64,000 nt of DNA, taken from positions 1,674,001 to 1,738,000 of the forward strand of contig JAIXMP010000003.1 of assembly GCA_025677815.1 (NCBI GenBank), in the 5' to 3' direction. The notes below the pieces were generated by a model. That model had not been told where the DNA came from. It saw only the letters and a program-made list of their open reading frames with translations, and made no database searches. Numbering within the stretch: the stretch's first letter is position 1; the number at the start of each line of letters is the position of its first letter. Below are positions 20,891-35,059 of this stretch, in pieces. This DNA is from Phascolomyces articulosus (lineage: Eukaryota; Mucoromycota; Mucoromycetes; Mucorales; Lichtheimiaceae). Made by a program: the position numbers and the translations under genes.

Positions 20891-22280
20891 ATATTTAAAG
20901 AGATACAGGATCAAACGACGTATAATGGTGCTTTGACAAAGCGATTACCATTTTAGTCAATTGGGTCTGTTTATTCATTAAAAAAATACTGCTGTATATC
21001 CTGTATATGCATCTCATACGAATCCATTTTGAGATAATCTGATTCTCGGTTATTATATTCTTTACTTTCACTTCTACTTCTCCAAAAATACTCAATTAGC
21101 AAATCTAGTTGTTCCCATTGCAGTTTTTTTTAGGTGTATATATATGACTTGGAATTTTCGGATCCTTTTCCTTTTTCTCAAATGGTCTTTTTTGTTCTAA
21201 CACGATATATACATATTACTTATTGGATATACAATAAAAGTGACCAGTCACGATGATGTTTCGTTTTGGTTGAAAAGGGTTTAAGACGATGGTTCTAGAT
21301 TTTTGAGGATTAAAGCGTAGGTACAAACAGCGATAGTAAAAGTAGCATCAACAAGAGCTTATTATTACATCCTGAAATTATACTACATGATGATACCTCT
21401 TACTAATATGTTGATCCAATCATCATTAGCGTGTTGATTATATTGAAACTCATACGTTGCTAGAAAGCTCTCATTATGAAAAGGGGCCTTCTTGAAAGTG
21501 GAGTTTTACTGAATTTGGAGAGGAATAAAATAAAATTGTTTTGGGCTAAGGAACGGTAGAGACCAAATTAGGACAATCAGGTTTCTCCATTATTCTGATG
21601 ACAGTGTATTAATATAGTAATTACTTTTTATTACTGAGAGCAGTTATAATATATTGGCATATCAAAAAAAAAGTTACTGTAACAAAAATACTAGATTCTA
21701 TTATTATGGGCCTTGATAATTACTCATTTTTTACTCATTCATGCTGTTCCTTATCCACTTTCTTGAAACTATTGGTACGAGTTCTGAACAAAGTATTCTG
21801 ACCAGTAGGATGGTTAAATAATAGTAATAAAATATAGTAAATAATCGATCCAACTGAATCAATGCAAGAATGTAGACTAAACAAAAGAAAATAAATCAAA
21901 GCATCGTAAGTGCAGTAAATATAATAATATTTGTAAAAGTGAAAGTGTAGTTACAAGTAATATTATTACGTAGTAAGTGTTTATATATTGTATTTTGTCT
22001 TCATAGAATTAAAATGACAAAGTATATAACAGTAGAAACATCAGTGATACGTAAATTGAATGTTGTTGTTGTTGTTTTTTACATTTTACGTATGATGGTC
22101 AAATTTTTAACATAGGGTACGTAGTATAGATAGATATTATTATTGAGCATAGATTGGATATGAGAAGAATACTACACATGAAGGCTCTGATTATGAATCA
22201 GTATACTGCATCTGCATGAATGTTATATGTTTTGGATACCGGGTAGCAAATCACTCCAGAAAAAAATATTCAAACGCCCG

Positions 22281-22450
22281 TATGTGCAAAATACCCCAAA
22301 TTTGAATTTATCTCGAATACTTTTCAAATACCTTTTTTTAAGTATCTTTTGGATATGCATGTTTTTTGTATATATTTCGAATACTTTTGTCTTTTCAATA
22401 ATGAAAAATATTCAGGATAATTTAGAGGTTGATTATGTATATTATATATC
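22281..22450 (+). repeat. Dispersed repeat, copy B
   Basis: Matches copy A at 14732-14840 in the same orientation, starting TATGTGCAAAATACCC. It differs by an internal insertion of ~65 bp that includes a second TTCGAATACTTTT, so the extra part may be an internal duplication. Confidence 0.55.
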
Positions 22451-25400
22451 AAAGCTTGTCTAATAACTTTAGTTATTTGTAACGTCCCATCATGAAGGAT
22501 GTAACAAAAAAAAAAATACTAAAAATGACTTAGGTAATAAAAGAACTTTACTTTTTTTCCATCCCTTCCATCCAGATTGTAGTCAATTTCCTCATTATAT
22601 TTTATTATATTATTACAGTATGAAGGAACATTGGATAGAAAAAATTTGTAACACATGTTTTCAGAAGTTGTAGTTTTATATCCAAGGTTTTATTTTTTTT
22701 TCCAACAGACAGGCTTTTTTGATAAAAATAACCAAATATTGACCACCTATATTTAACAATGAATATTTATTAATTCAAATTAACTTATTTCCTATAATGC
22801 GCTGAACAAAACTTTCTCGAGTTAAGCCATACATAGCATGTGGTTTCTTTTTAATTTAACAATTGTCTTCATTTTTTGTTTCTTATATGCTTCACCTATT
22901 TATCGATATTCTTATATATAACCAAGAGAGGAATATTAAACATTTATGAAATCCATGTTATATAATATATAATCAACTATTTACAGTAATAAATTACCAA
23001 TAACAAGTACGAAGTCAAGTTATTCTATCATGTTCTCTTGCAGATATTGAAGTATTTTCGTGGCACATCAAAGTAACATTTTGACCATAGATAAGACTTT
23101 GATAAACGATATTTGATGAGCCTACATGCTTGCTGATGGATCAATTGCTGCTATTTATGAAATACTCTATACTGTCCTCTTAATAGAGCCGTCGCTTTTA
23201 CGTTTTGAGCACGAACAATGATTTACATCTTGTGAATTATCCTTTTGATGCAGGAACATGTTTTATTTCTTAATCTACTGAGGACCAGTCATGTTTAATT
23301 ATGTATTTGTTAACTTTTTTTTTAAAAGGGTCGGTGTAAGGGCGACTTGTACTATGTCTATAGTATGAAAAAATCAAATATTATTTGAAAGCACATACTG
23401 TTGGATAGTAGGACTTTCTTATTGATCATACTCACTCAAATTTAATATAATGTTTTAGCAATAAACTATGTACTGCTATCTTTCTCGAATTTCTAAAAAA
23501 AAAAAAGACTCTACCACGAGTACATTTGCTTTTATAAAGTTGTAAAACCTTGGGTCGGGACATATGTATTCTTATTATTAACAGTTTAGACCAGGGTAGT
23601 AAGCAGCGGAAAGAAACGCTTATTCAATATCGGGATCACTTTGTTCCAAATATAAACGATAAAAATAAACAACTTTAGAGATATATAAAGCACCAAGTGT
23701 AAACCAAGAAAAAGCTGATTGATGATATGTATTATAAAAGAATAAAAAACATAGCTGGTAAACCATCTACACATTAGTCAATATAATAAAGTAATAGACT
23801 AGCATCTACCCATAATAAATGTAGTAATTTTATCTAGAGCATATCAAGGAGAATGTATATAAACTTGCAATAGTTTTTCTAATAGTTTACGATTGGTTAA
23901 GAATAATAATTATAATATAATTGTATACTATTCTATTGATCCGTGTTTGAATGAAATAATAAGTAGGTAAGATTGTTACTAATACTTAAGGTTTTTATGA
24001 ATAATTCAAAAGGGATTATTCTTATTTTTGTATATACGACATGTTGTTTTTGCAAATATCTATTTTTTTTTTTGATGAGATGCGGGTAATACCGTTAGCT
24101 TTCAAACTTCAAACAACGCGTAATAAGAGAATAATAGTGAGCACTCATAATGATGAAATAGTTTGTAAAAAGACATAAAATGGTACAGGTCAATATCATT
24201 TAAATCAATGACGACGGTAAAAATATGACATTAAGATTGTTTGTGGCATCGGTTTATTGGAGAGGAAAAATCGACATGGATCAGAACAAAGCTGTGATAT
24301 GGACGCACACATAGAACCATTACATACCACAATATCGTGGTCATACATTGCAGCATGTGATCGATCATGGTCAACATGAAAAAAAAGAAGGAGGGGGGTG
24401 ATTGTACACATTGACCGCTAAGCAGTTTAGCCGGACGTAAACTCCCCATAATGTTGAATTATCTAAAGTTGCCGAAAGTACGGCATTTCGATAAACCTTC
24501 TTTTATTTTTTCTTCTCCATAGAAGAAAAGGGGAGAGGGTATAATAATATAACTGTTTCATTATATATTTGTTTGAAAGAAATCTAAATGAGAAAGTTTA
24601 CTATGATTTGTTTCAAATAAAACAAAATTATAGATGGCGATTGAATAAAACAATGAGGTAGTATAGATAACTTCATAGATACTTTTACTATCTAATGATA
24701 ATGTATTATATGACATGGTATGTATATTATAACACAAAGCTGTTGAGATTGTTCATTCTTTTTATCGTATCACTAGATCATCGCTAACTATTGGATAATG
24801 GTGATACAATTTTTAAAGAGAAATATCCAATCCTTTTTTTTTAAAAAAAAAATATAATCTTGTTTATCGTGGTATCATGGATCCACGTCATTGCTCAATT
24901 TTTTATTTTTTATCAACGGTCAAGAGACATAATAGTACATCAAAGGTTAATAAGTTATAGGTTAAATGATTATACAAATGTTGTACAATCCATATGATTC
25001 TCTCCTTCACTTTGTTTTGTCTGATCAGATGAACAAAAACATGATGTGCCATCATTCAATTATAATCTAAGGCAAATATATATATATAAAAAGTGGTTTT
25101 CTCTGTACTACATTTCGTTCCCTAGTCAATGGATTACATTTTAACCTTGATGATAGTACATATGATATAATAAAGTTTTTAACGACTTCTCAATTCAATT
25201 TCACAGACAATAATAATTTTGCCTATACCTGATAGCTTTTTTTCTAAAGAAGTATATGTAATGTTCCATTTAAAATTTGTTTTATATAAATTAATTAAAA
25301 AATGTATTTTATAGTGTTGAATCCATTTATAATCGTAGTAAAATATGTATAATCGTATACGAAAAAAAAATTATGCAAGATGTATATACCCAGCTTTTTC

Positions 25401-26147
25401 CATAAAATATACTTCTATTTATGGAAATATTTTGATGGAGTTGATATATTGATAGCTACCCAAATAAGCGCTGTTCGGCTATTGACATAATTCAGCGCAT
25501 GTGAAGATGAAGTCTATTACCATTATAATCATATTTATCGATATGAAATGAAACATCAGACATAAAAAAAAAAAGTTTTTTAAATATCCGATTAAAATAA
25601 CTTGGTTTCCTTTTTGACCTATTTTGGTTACTAAAAATATGTTCAGCCAATTAAAATATTACATAAAAAAAGTGGTCAATGCTGCGATCTTTTTTTTTTT
25701 TTTTAGAATCATATGGTTTCACCTCACAGAAGTCGGATCATTGACTTCTTTAATTCTTTATTATTCATATTTTCCTTCCTCGGGAGGAGTCAGATTCCTT
25801 TATTTGTTCGTGTGTCATATAAAACTGTCGTGTATCGAAGCTCATAGAACTATAGACCGGCTAATATTATTATTAAACCATGCTCTTTTTTGGGGCTGTG
25901 TTCATGTGTATTGATTTTTTTCAAACATTTTATTATTATTATTATTATTATTCATAATTAATATCATATCATAAAACTATATAGTAAATCAGTATGTTTG
26001 ACTTACTAGTATGCTTATTATCGTTATTGTGTTGCCTTTCCCTTTAGAAAAAGAATGAAAGTTCATCAATTGCATGTTGTCATTGACATTTGCATCTAGT
26101 ATCTTTCCTTCTTATCTCAATTTTTGCCTCTTTTGTCGTATAAACCC

Positions 26148-26159
26148 TTAACCGGTTAA
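26148..26159. promoter_or_regulatory. Palindrome TTAACCGGTTAA (CP2/Grainyhead-like site)
   Basis: A perfect 12-bp palindrome containing AACCGGTT, the consensus for the CP2/Grainyhead transcription-factor family known in animals and fungi. It lies 574 bp before the ATG of the 93-aa gene. Function is inferred from the motif alone. Confidence 0.3.
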
Positions 26160-26608
26160 CGAAAAATTACTCGGAGAATGAAAACAAACGTTTTTGCGGC
26201 TGGTGTCACGCAATCATAATCGGGATCGGATCACTTTTTTAGGAAAATTTTTTTGTACTGATGATGACACTTTTTTTCTTTCTTTTATCTTGAATTTGTC
26301 AGGAGATAACAACCTATCAAGCTTCCATTCTCTTCTTTTTATTGTATCGTGTTAGATCTCATATTACCCTCTTGACTAAAAAAAAAACCACCTTATGCTT
26401 TGTAATAAAAAATATATATAGATTAAATAACGATGATTAAATAAAAGTTGGGGGGAGGGAGTTATACATATTATCGGAATATTCCGTTCTTTCAATGACA
26501 AAAACAATCTCAGAACCAAATCATACATTTCGGCAAACCGTCGATCCGAGGACAGGGCGCTTATTAGCGCCTTATCGGATAACCGTTTATGAGAGAAAAA
26601 AAAATAAA

Positions 26609-26619
26609 CTATATAAATA
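26609..26619 (+). promoter_or_regulatory. TATA box of the 93-aa gene
   Basis: CTATATAAATAG lies ~120 bp before the chosen ATG, followed by a pyrimidine-rich stretch. This is the usual spacing for a TATA promoter with a leader of about 90 nt. Confidence 0.55.
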
Positions 26620-26732
26620 GGATACTTCTTGAACATTTCCCCCCTTCCATTCTTCATTACAATCAATCAATTACAGCTACTTCTTTACGCTTTTTAAAAG
26701 TTTATATACACCACATTTTCATAATAACAACA

Positions 26733-27014
26733 ATGTCCTTCTCTATCTCCAAATTCTTCAGTGGTTACAAATCCTCCAACTCTTCTACCAAGGGTGATAC
26801 TTCTCCATCCAGTGCTGGGTCCCCTACCAACTCTCGCGCTGGTTCCATTTTCAGTGAATTCGCACCCTCTTCTTCCAACGACCGATATCTTCACGATCCT
26901 ATGCGCAACAACAAGCATGCTGATACTATTGGAAACTTTGTTGACCCAATGAGCATTCAACGTCACGGTCATATGGTAACGATGCATTACGATGTTACCA
27001 ACACTGGTGCCTAA
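26733..27014 (+). CDS. Small serine-rich protein, 93 aa, unknown function
   Basis: Single-exon ORF. I chose the ATG at 26733 (context AACAACAATG, the first after the TATA box leader) over an upstream in-frame ATG at 26589, which precedes the TATA box. The protein starts MSFSISKFFSGYKSS and has a Ser/Thr/Pro-rich middle (STKGDTSPSSAGSPTNSRAG). It ends in a more ordered, His/Met-containing tail (NNKHADTIGNFVDPM, QRHGHMVTMHYDVTNTGA). There is no signal peptide, no membrane span and no cysteine. Codons such as TCC, ACC and AAC are more frequent than in nearby chance ORFs, suggesting good expression. Its isolation, strong TATA box and compact form suggest an inducible gene. The function is not known to me. 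Confidence 0.7.
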   Translation: MSFSISKFFSGYKSSNSSTKGDTSPSSAGSPTNSRAGSIFSEFAPSSSNDRYLHDPMRNNKHADTIGNFVDPMSIQRHGHMVTMHYDVTNTGA

Positions 27015-30000
27015 ACAACAACATTATTATTATCTCCTATTATACAAGCCATTTATTATCCATCTCTAACTTCTTTACAACATTATAATTTACTTTCAAT
27101 ATTTTCTTTTTGCATGCATCATCATTACTTATCCAACATACCACCTGCATCCATATCAATTATATCTTTTCTATTTGTAAATGTTTCTTTTATTATATAC
27201 TTATTATACTCCTTATTCTATTATTTTATTACTTAGTCTTTATTTCAAATAAATCATTTTAACTCTTACAAAAAAAAACTGGTGTTATTTTCATTGTATG
27301 TTTATGATTGAATATTTTTGGTATTTTCTACCTAGTAGAAGCTCATGAATGAATGCTTTTTCTTTCGTTATTTTTAATAAATGAAAAGGACGATTATTTG
27401 ATAATGGGAATAGATAGACTGTAGCTTGCTAGCTACGTAGTTATCAAAAGGTGATCTCCGTTTCTAACTTCTCGTGCTATCATCGCTGTATATCACACCA
27501 TTTTTTAATCTTCATTTTATTGACTGGCTAGATATGACATGAAAATATTGTTTATAGCAAGTCAATATTTAATGTAGGTTCAATATATTTATATATCACA
27601 TGGAAAACTTTTGTCAAATTATTAGTTGTTCTATTTATTCTCTTTCTATACTATAATGTCATTTATGAAAATCTTTTTTTTTTTTTTTACGATATGTACC
27701 CAATGCGGTATTATAAAAAAAATTTATGATGTGTCAAAAGTAATATTCACCAAATCTATAAACATGTGCCCTTTTTCTGGCTTCCCTTGTTTCGATCGAT
27801 CTGTTTTCGAAAACTGCTCGGGAAAGATCGTGTTTAACAATAAATCGGATAATAAAGTTTTTTTTTCTAATTGTTACTTATTTTATCTTGTTTCATTATA
27901 ATAAAACGTAAAAAGTCCTTCCTCCTCTCCGATATTTTACGCAGCCATGTATCGATTTAAAACTGTATCAGAGTAAGATATCAAATGATAGTAATCTAGT
28001 AATTATCTGATAAATCTTCTCTTTTGGGTATTATCATAATATATCGGTATCGAAGTGAGAGAACAAGCTAGCTTTTTTCAAAGTTCTACAGATAATAATC
28101 ATTATTAGAGAAGCGAACTTGTTGTTCTATTGTGTGATGGAAATAAAAATGAACGTGGTGTTTGCGTTTTAAAGTGGAATGACAATAATCTTCTTCATAA
28201 TTATTAGTTTCCACCAAGATATATTTTTGTCAGATACTATTGTATTATTGAAAAAAAAATTAGAAGGGATCATTCTATTAAGAAAGAATTTATCAAATTC
28301 AAATAATGGGTTGTTAATATAATAGACTATAAATAGAAGTAAAAAGCAGAATTCTTTTCCATATATTAACTGAATTTATTATCTTTTGCCAACTCCAGAA
28401 TTTTCTCAAAGGAATGATTAAAAGTGCGCAACATTTGAAAAAAAAAGAATAAGTATAAAGAATGAGGTAGCAAGAATTTATTATGTTGTCCACAATAATT
28501 GCTTTGAAGCGCATAGCAGGCGGTGCCTCACCAAAGCGTTAAGTGTCTGTGATACATACTAGATTCAAAAAGTTATATCAAATAATAACTATAAAATGGA
28601 ATTTTCGCTATATACCGTGATTGCCACTACTGCTATTATGTAATGTTATATATATGATGGTACTTTATTGATGATATAAGTACCATATACAAATATATTA
28701 TGTACTTCTCGTAATTTGCCGCCTTATATCTCTTTTTCTCCCGCATCAGTTTCTTTTTTGGTATCGTAAATAAATCGAACGTCGTCTATTTTAAAGAACA
28801 ATGGAAGTTTGTTTTCTCAAAGGGTTTTTTTTGCTACTGGCCCTGCTGACACTCTCGCTGCTATAAACGTATATAGTTAAAATAATTCATATAAAAGTAT
28901 ATAGCTTTCAGTTTTTGTGATTTACCTTTTTTGCTCGAATCAAATTACCATTGATGGATAGGATTGATTCGTATTTAGTGAAAATCAAATGCTTTCATTT
29001 CAATGGCCAATTTTTTGATTTTCAAAAAGATTGTGGTTAATTTATATCCACTTTTAATGGTTCTAATATTTTGGCTAATCTCCTTTATCTTATTCTCCAT
29101 AATTTTGACAAGTATTTTTGACCAGATGACTCATCGCTGTCGATCTCTTCTAGCTGTAATATTCAACATTCATAACATTATTAAAGGTACTAGAAAATAT
29201 AACAAAAAAAGAAACTCAAATAATTCTTAACTTAAAGCACATAGTAACGCTCAACTCGATGATATACTTTGAGGAACACGGTGCATTTCAGGTTTATTTT
29301 TTGTTATGGATCGTACTGAGTTCTTCATGTTGTTATCATTAGAGAATTGTAACTGGTAAATCTACCAGATCGAAGATTGCTGAGTGGCTGTATATAAATA
29401 TTTTTAATTAGCAAAGTGCTTATCAATCTTTAATTGTCACTACAGCACTTCTTTCGACGGAAGCTCTTTAACAAACCGCTGACTGTCTAAATCTACAGAA
29501 AATATTCAATTTTGACAATTTTCCAGGTTTCCAGTCTTCGCCATTTCAAGATAAACAGTTGTTTCGTGTAGATTTCTAGTATATTTAATAATGTTATCCA
29601 TAGATTCCCAGTATATTTTATAATATTATCCATAGATTTTCATAGATTTTTCAGAGAATTCCAGAAGATAAGATAATGCTATGTGTATTTGTTCATAAGT
29701 TCTGAACTTAAATTTTGGGCTAAGGCCATGTCATCACGTTGATACCATTAGAAAAAAGAGGGAGAATGGGTGTATAAAAATATCATAACCTGTAATATAT
29801 AGCAAACAATTTTTACGTATCAGACGAGTGCAATTTTGTTCTATGTTTCCAGTACGCAACTGGTTCTCTTTTATTTTTTTTTTGTCTTTTTCATTCGAGA
29901 TAGTCATATTGTTAACAGAAATATAAGATTGTCGTTGATTATTTATCCAAGTATAATAATTAAAATATTGAAATTAGTAGAGAGGCCTCGAGATTAAAGA

Positions 30001-31478
30001 GATTGAAACAAGAGTGAAATTACCGTAATAATGAAAGAATTGTATATATTTATCATTATTACATAGCGAGCTTAAGAACCAAAAGAACGGGAATCCTAGC
30101 TATTATAAGCTGTTTTGCCAACCTAATTCAAATAAAGTGGTTGAAGGTGATTATTGACATTAGCAGAAAGAATAATAGAATGATAGTACATAATTTTACT
30201 TTTCATTACTCCCTCTTCATATATAATAAAAACATTTCCTCCATGTTTTAGAAAAGGAAATGCGAACGTAACACAAATGTTATGCAATTTTGAGATACCG
30301 AGATTCCAGAATCTGAACGAAAAATCGTGGATGTAAATAATAAAGGGGTTGTTGAGATATTTGTGTTGGATCAAATTGTCTACTAATAAACATTTATATT
30401 TGATTACCAACATTGTGGATATCTCAAATAAAAAAGAGCAATTATGATGAAGCTTTTCATAGAAAAAATCAGCGTGAAATATCTGAAACTGCCTGTACCA
30501 AATAAAAAAAATCACCCACAAATCTAAACCCTTTACTATATCTAAAAATTACCATAGCATCAATTTGAGCATTAGTATGTGCAGTAAGTTATTGATGTTT
30601 TATGATATAAATATTTTTTTGTGATTTCTTAGATTTTCAATAACAACTATATGACTATTGGATGCAGCATCAAAGGTAGTAATGACGATGTGTCTTCATG
30701 GAAAATAAGATCAACACATAAACAAAAAAATATAGTAATTTCATATTTTTATATATGAGAAGATACACAATTTAACTTTATTTTTTAAGACAACTATTGA
30801 AAAACATGCTCAAAACATCAAGGTTGAAATAACTGAATTGGACGACAGACGTCTATCAATGGGTATATAATATGATACGTGGGTGGTTCCTTTGCTTGGT
30901 CATTTACTTTCTTTCAGGTTCAATTTGAGCAACATGCTACCCACCTGATAGGGATTACTATTTAAAATCCTGTATTTCTACTGATCATTTTGGTGATATG
31001 GCCAGCCAAGCGCAACCCACGGGGGTGATATTGCCAACAATAATGACCTAATTGTGGATTTCTTTTATGACACAATAATTTTACCAACTTACACTATGAT
31101 CAATACTGCACTAGTAAGATTTCATAATCCAAAAATATTATTCTTCCCTATTTTCCTCTAGCTATCCTTTACAACCAATATTACTTATTTCTTTATATTT
31201 TTCAACACGCAATAAACAACAAGAGGTATGATTCATAATCATACTTTACAATACTATATTCATTTATGCATAAAAATACATTAATAATAAAACGACACAC
31301 ACATACTATATAGGTTTATAACAACATCATTGGATGGTTATTGATACAAGTGGTAGCTATTATAGTAAAACAAAGTAATTACACAATAGGATGCCCACTA
31401 AAGGCCAATTCCATGCAAAGCAAAAAAAAAGTATCTTTTAACTAGGTATAAGAAATAAATAGTAAAAGGAGGTTCAGG
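27015..31478. other. Long gene-poor region
   Basis: The left edge holds the 3' UTR of the 93-aa gene (AATAAA at about 27249). The remaining ~4.2 kb is AT-rich with no supported gene. A 132-codon minus ORF at 30123-30521 is rich in Phe/Ile/His/Asn, as expected of random AT-rich sequence. Confidence 0.55.
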
Positions 31479-33757
31479 TCAAGGGGTGTAATAAAAAACA
31501 TTTTTTACTTTATTCTCTATATCCAATACACAATCTTTCGTAACAGTGCTACACCCCACAAGGTTTAATTCCGTCAATGTTGAAGAAGTCTTGTCCACTA
31601 AAGCTCTTACGCCTTGATCCGTCACGTTCCTTAGCTTGTTCGCATGAAGAATAGATAGGTTTTTTCCGTGTTCACCAAGGACTGCAAACACACTATCGTC
31701 CACACAATCCAATATGCCTAGATTTACTTTTGTCAGTTGAGGCCCGATTTTACAGAAAAACTCTGTGATACCACTTTTTGAAACACTGGGTGCTTCAAAT
31801 AAATTGATTTCCTTCAATGTTCTTATTTGCGCAAGCGTTTTTAGCATATCATCTGATCCTTCGTAACTGGAGAAAAGATAAAGAGATTCCAATGATGTCG
31901 ACGTTGTTGAAAATTGTGCATACTTTTCAAATAGTCTAATCAAACTCGACTCTCCTCCTGTTTCAACAATAGTTTCATTATCTGGTTGTACCGTCGTCAT
32001 TGTAATCGTCGTCGATCTCCAGATATCGAGACATCGAAGGGGTGGCATTTCAAAAAGAGTATCAGCCAACTTTTCCATATTAGATACGCCATGCAAAATG
32101 AGCTTCTTTAGTGTGGTTGACTGACGAATTATTTGTAACAGAAACTCATCAATCATCCACGGCGAACCATCATATTTTATGTTTTTAATTTTCTCCAAAT
32201 TAAAGTCAGGATAGCGTGTATAGAGTGTTGCAAGGTCTTTTTTGGTGATTGCTCCTTGTGTGTTGGCATAAAGCGTCTCCAATGTTGTCTTATTTTTGTA
32301 TAAAAGCTGAAGCATCTTCATTTCGCATAAAGGTTCGGTGGATGTGAATATATATAAATGGAGTAGACCCATTTCTTTACGTTTCTCTATTCCTTTTTCT
32401 AGAGGCGGTAAATATTGGGTACTGTAGTTGAACCCTAATGTTTCTATATTAGATGGCATCGTTTGGATCAAGATATCTAGGACAGAGATATCACCTCCAT
32501 TGATGGCGAGGCGTCGTAATTGTTGGGATCGTCGTATAATAGGTTCAATGTCCTGTCCAGATATCGATTTTGCCGCTAGCTCCAAGTTGCTTAAACGTTG
32601 ATGTTCTTGAAATCCAGAAGCAAAATTTCCGACGTGGGTCGATAATTCAGTGCTTGTAGAGAAAGTGAGGTCGGTTAAATTATTACATGTTGATAGGATT
32701 GTTGATAATGTAATTGAAGTATCGTTATACTGGATATCAACATTAAGATGGGTAAGTGTGTTTTGGATCCCAGACAATACAATAGAAATGTTTGCAACAA
32801 AATCTTGCATCTTTTGAATTCCGTTCGACGGCACTATAATTTAGAAATATTAAAACCAAGTATTAATTTAAAACATTAAACCTTCTATCAATGTTATTAA
32901 GTCATTTAGAGACTATGGGGTGTTACGATAGAACAATCTACTATACTATATATTTTTTCCCTTTATAATAAACTAAAGTATTTACCACAAAGTCTAAGTG
33001 ATTCGATTCTACTTTTAGAATGCCTTTTTTGCAGACTTTTCAAATAGACAGAACGAATGATATCGGAAGTAGTTGTATCAATCGTCAAGTTTTTTACATG
33101 CTCACAAAGATCATCAGCTACACCTGCCAATGGAATAGTTTTTGCTCCATCATGTCCAAGATCTAAATCCTTCCACACATCTGGACAATGCAAGATTTTC
33201 TTTCTCCACACTTTTGAAACATGGATGCAAACAACACGATCATTTTGTGATAATAACGTGAGGATTTTTTTTGTGATTTCGTCAGGGAAGGTGGATATTG
33301 GATCGATTTTTTTTCGTGACAATTGAATGGCGATGTTTTTTCCTCTTTCCAGATCAGCAGTAATGGTCTTGGACCTTTGGCCTGCTGTAGAGTGTTGTCG
33401 TAAAACTTGCAGACCCTCGTTATAAGCTTTAAGTGCGCGACCTTGATATCCATACATGGAAAGAACATGGCCCATTCTTGCATAACCACTTGTTGGTGTG
33501 GGTTTAAAAAGCTTGATCATTCGTTCAGCGTCTGTATAAGCCTGATAAAATTGACCATTCAATGCTAACGCATAGGAACGAATTTCGAAAAGTACAAGCA
33601 AGAGTTGCTTTCGTCCATATATATCGTCCATCATCATGGAAGTATATTCCAGTATTTGTTGATGATCACTACTTTGAATGGCACCATTCAGTCTTTGGAC
33701 TTGGTTGGGTAAAGATTCTAAAATATGAAGGAGATGAAGTGGTGGCGATGTAGCCAT
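31479..33757 (-). CDS. F-box protein with N-terminal TPR-like and C-terminal LRR regions
   Basis: Two exons, 32986-33757 and 31479-32833, joined by a 152-bp GT-AG intron in phase 1, give 708 aa. Residues ~5-150 are helical TPR-like (EIRSYALALNGQFYQAYTDA, ARMGHVLSMYGYQGRALKAY). Residues ~160-205 form an F-box (FPDEITKKILTLL, CIHVSKVWRKKIL, PDVWKDLDL). The remainder is a series of leucine-rich repeats, clearest near the C-terminus (LTELNLVGCSTVTKDCVLDI). TPR/F-box/LRR order is that of Dia2 (budding yeast) and Pof3 (fission yeast), SCF substrate receptors acting at replication forks. Mucorales have many genes of this layout, so it need not be the orthologue. In general it would bind Skp1 by the F-box and select substrates by the LRR. 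The second exon begins in frame with GTG, not an ATG. Confidence 0.82.
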
Positions 33758-35027
33758 GGATATTATATTTAATTTTAGTGATAAAAAGAAAAAGGAAGAT
33801 GAAATAAAGAGAAAAAGAAGGTGGGAACGTTACTAATCATCAACATTAAGAGAGATAGGTATTATCATTTCTAGTTCTGGATCACATCATTATTACACTG
33901 TGCTACCATTTTCTTTCTTAATTGGCTAAGTCCACTTATAAATATATATTCTTTTCTTTCCCATGCCATTGGCCTATTTTTTATGATAAGTAAAATAGAA
34001 GGTAAAAAGCAAGTTGAAAAAAAAGATGGGTAATGCGTCTCATATTTAATTTCAAAATTTGCAACGGCCCATTGGGTATTGGCCCTGGTTTTTTGAAGCA
34101 GGGAAAATCCCAGATTTCTGGTTTATTTTTATGCAAACTTTTGATTAATAATCAATCGTCGGTAAATTAATTCACCGATTCTAATTGATTTCAGAAAACT
34201 ATAAATACTGAACGATCCTATATCTTTATTCTTTTTCCTTCTGTTTTCTTAAAAAAAATATATCTATTTGATTCTTATTCTTTATTTCATGTTATGTTTA
34301 CTATCGTTTTCTTGATGGTTAATTTATAAATTATGTATATACATCTTTATATATGTACAATGAATTGCTCTATATAGAAAAATAATAAGCCAAAATATAA
34401 TAAAAAGAATGCATTTAACAATTTACTGGGATATCATGATTGTGAATGATTATGCATTGCATCTTGATAACAAGTACAATCATCATCAGATGTAATAACT
34501 ATGTAATCAAATATGTATATAAATATACAAGCAAGAATGGGGTTATGTAACTTAATCCTTTAAGGAAAGTATTCTATAAAAAAATTATGAGTCATTTTTT
34601 TTTGTTACAATCAATAAAAAACGTGAAATCCCTTTTTATATACTAGTGATTTTATAGTCAATGTTTGTAATATACTTTATCATTATTTTACATTCTGTAA
34701 TAATTTCCATGTTTTTATTCAAAAATGTCATTTTTTTCTTTGAATCATGTATAAATGTATATGAATGTAATGATAGAGATGAAAAGGGATCTTTTATAAA
34801 GGAGGACGGGACAGAAAAAATCGTGGAAATACGTAAGCTTTTTACTTGATTTGGATACTATCATGTTACTTTCAATTAAAAATATTTATACTAAACATTA
34901 ATAGCCACCACACTCTATATATTTTACAGTAGGTTCTTAAGGATCGCCCATATGTATAGCGTGTCAGGTATTTGTTGTTATACAATAAATCTATATCCGA
35001 TTACCTGTTTCAAAAAGGATGAATATC

Positions 35028-35059
<32 letters not shown>

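Larger units (their letters stand above)
20900..26580. other. Long gene-poor region
   Basis: No gene is supported over ~5.7 kb. It contains copy B of the dispersed repeat (22281-22450), many homopolymer runs and short ATT repeats. ORFs of 60-96 codons here lack splice context, domains and plausible composition. A perfect palindrome TTAACCGGTTAA lies at 26148-26159, upstream of the 93-aa gene. Confidence 0.55.

Noticed and set aside
30123..30521. 132-codon minus ORF
   Set aside because: Phe/Ile/His/Asn-rich as expected by chance in AT-rich DNA; no domain, no promoter context.
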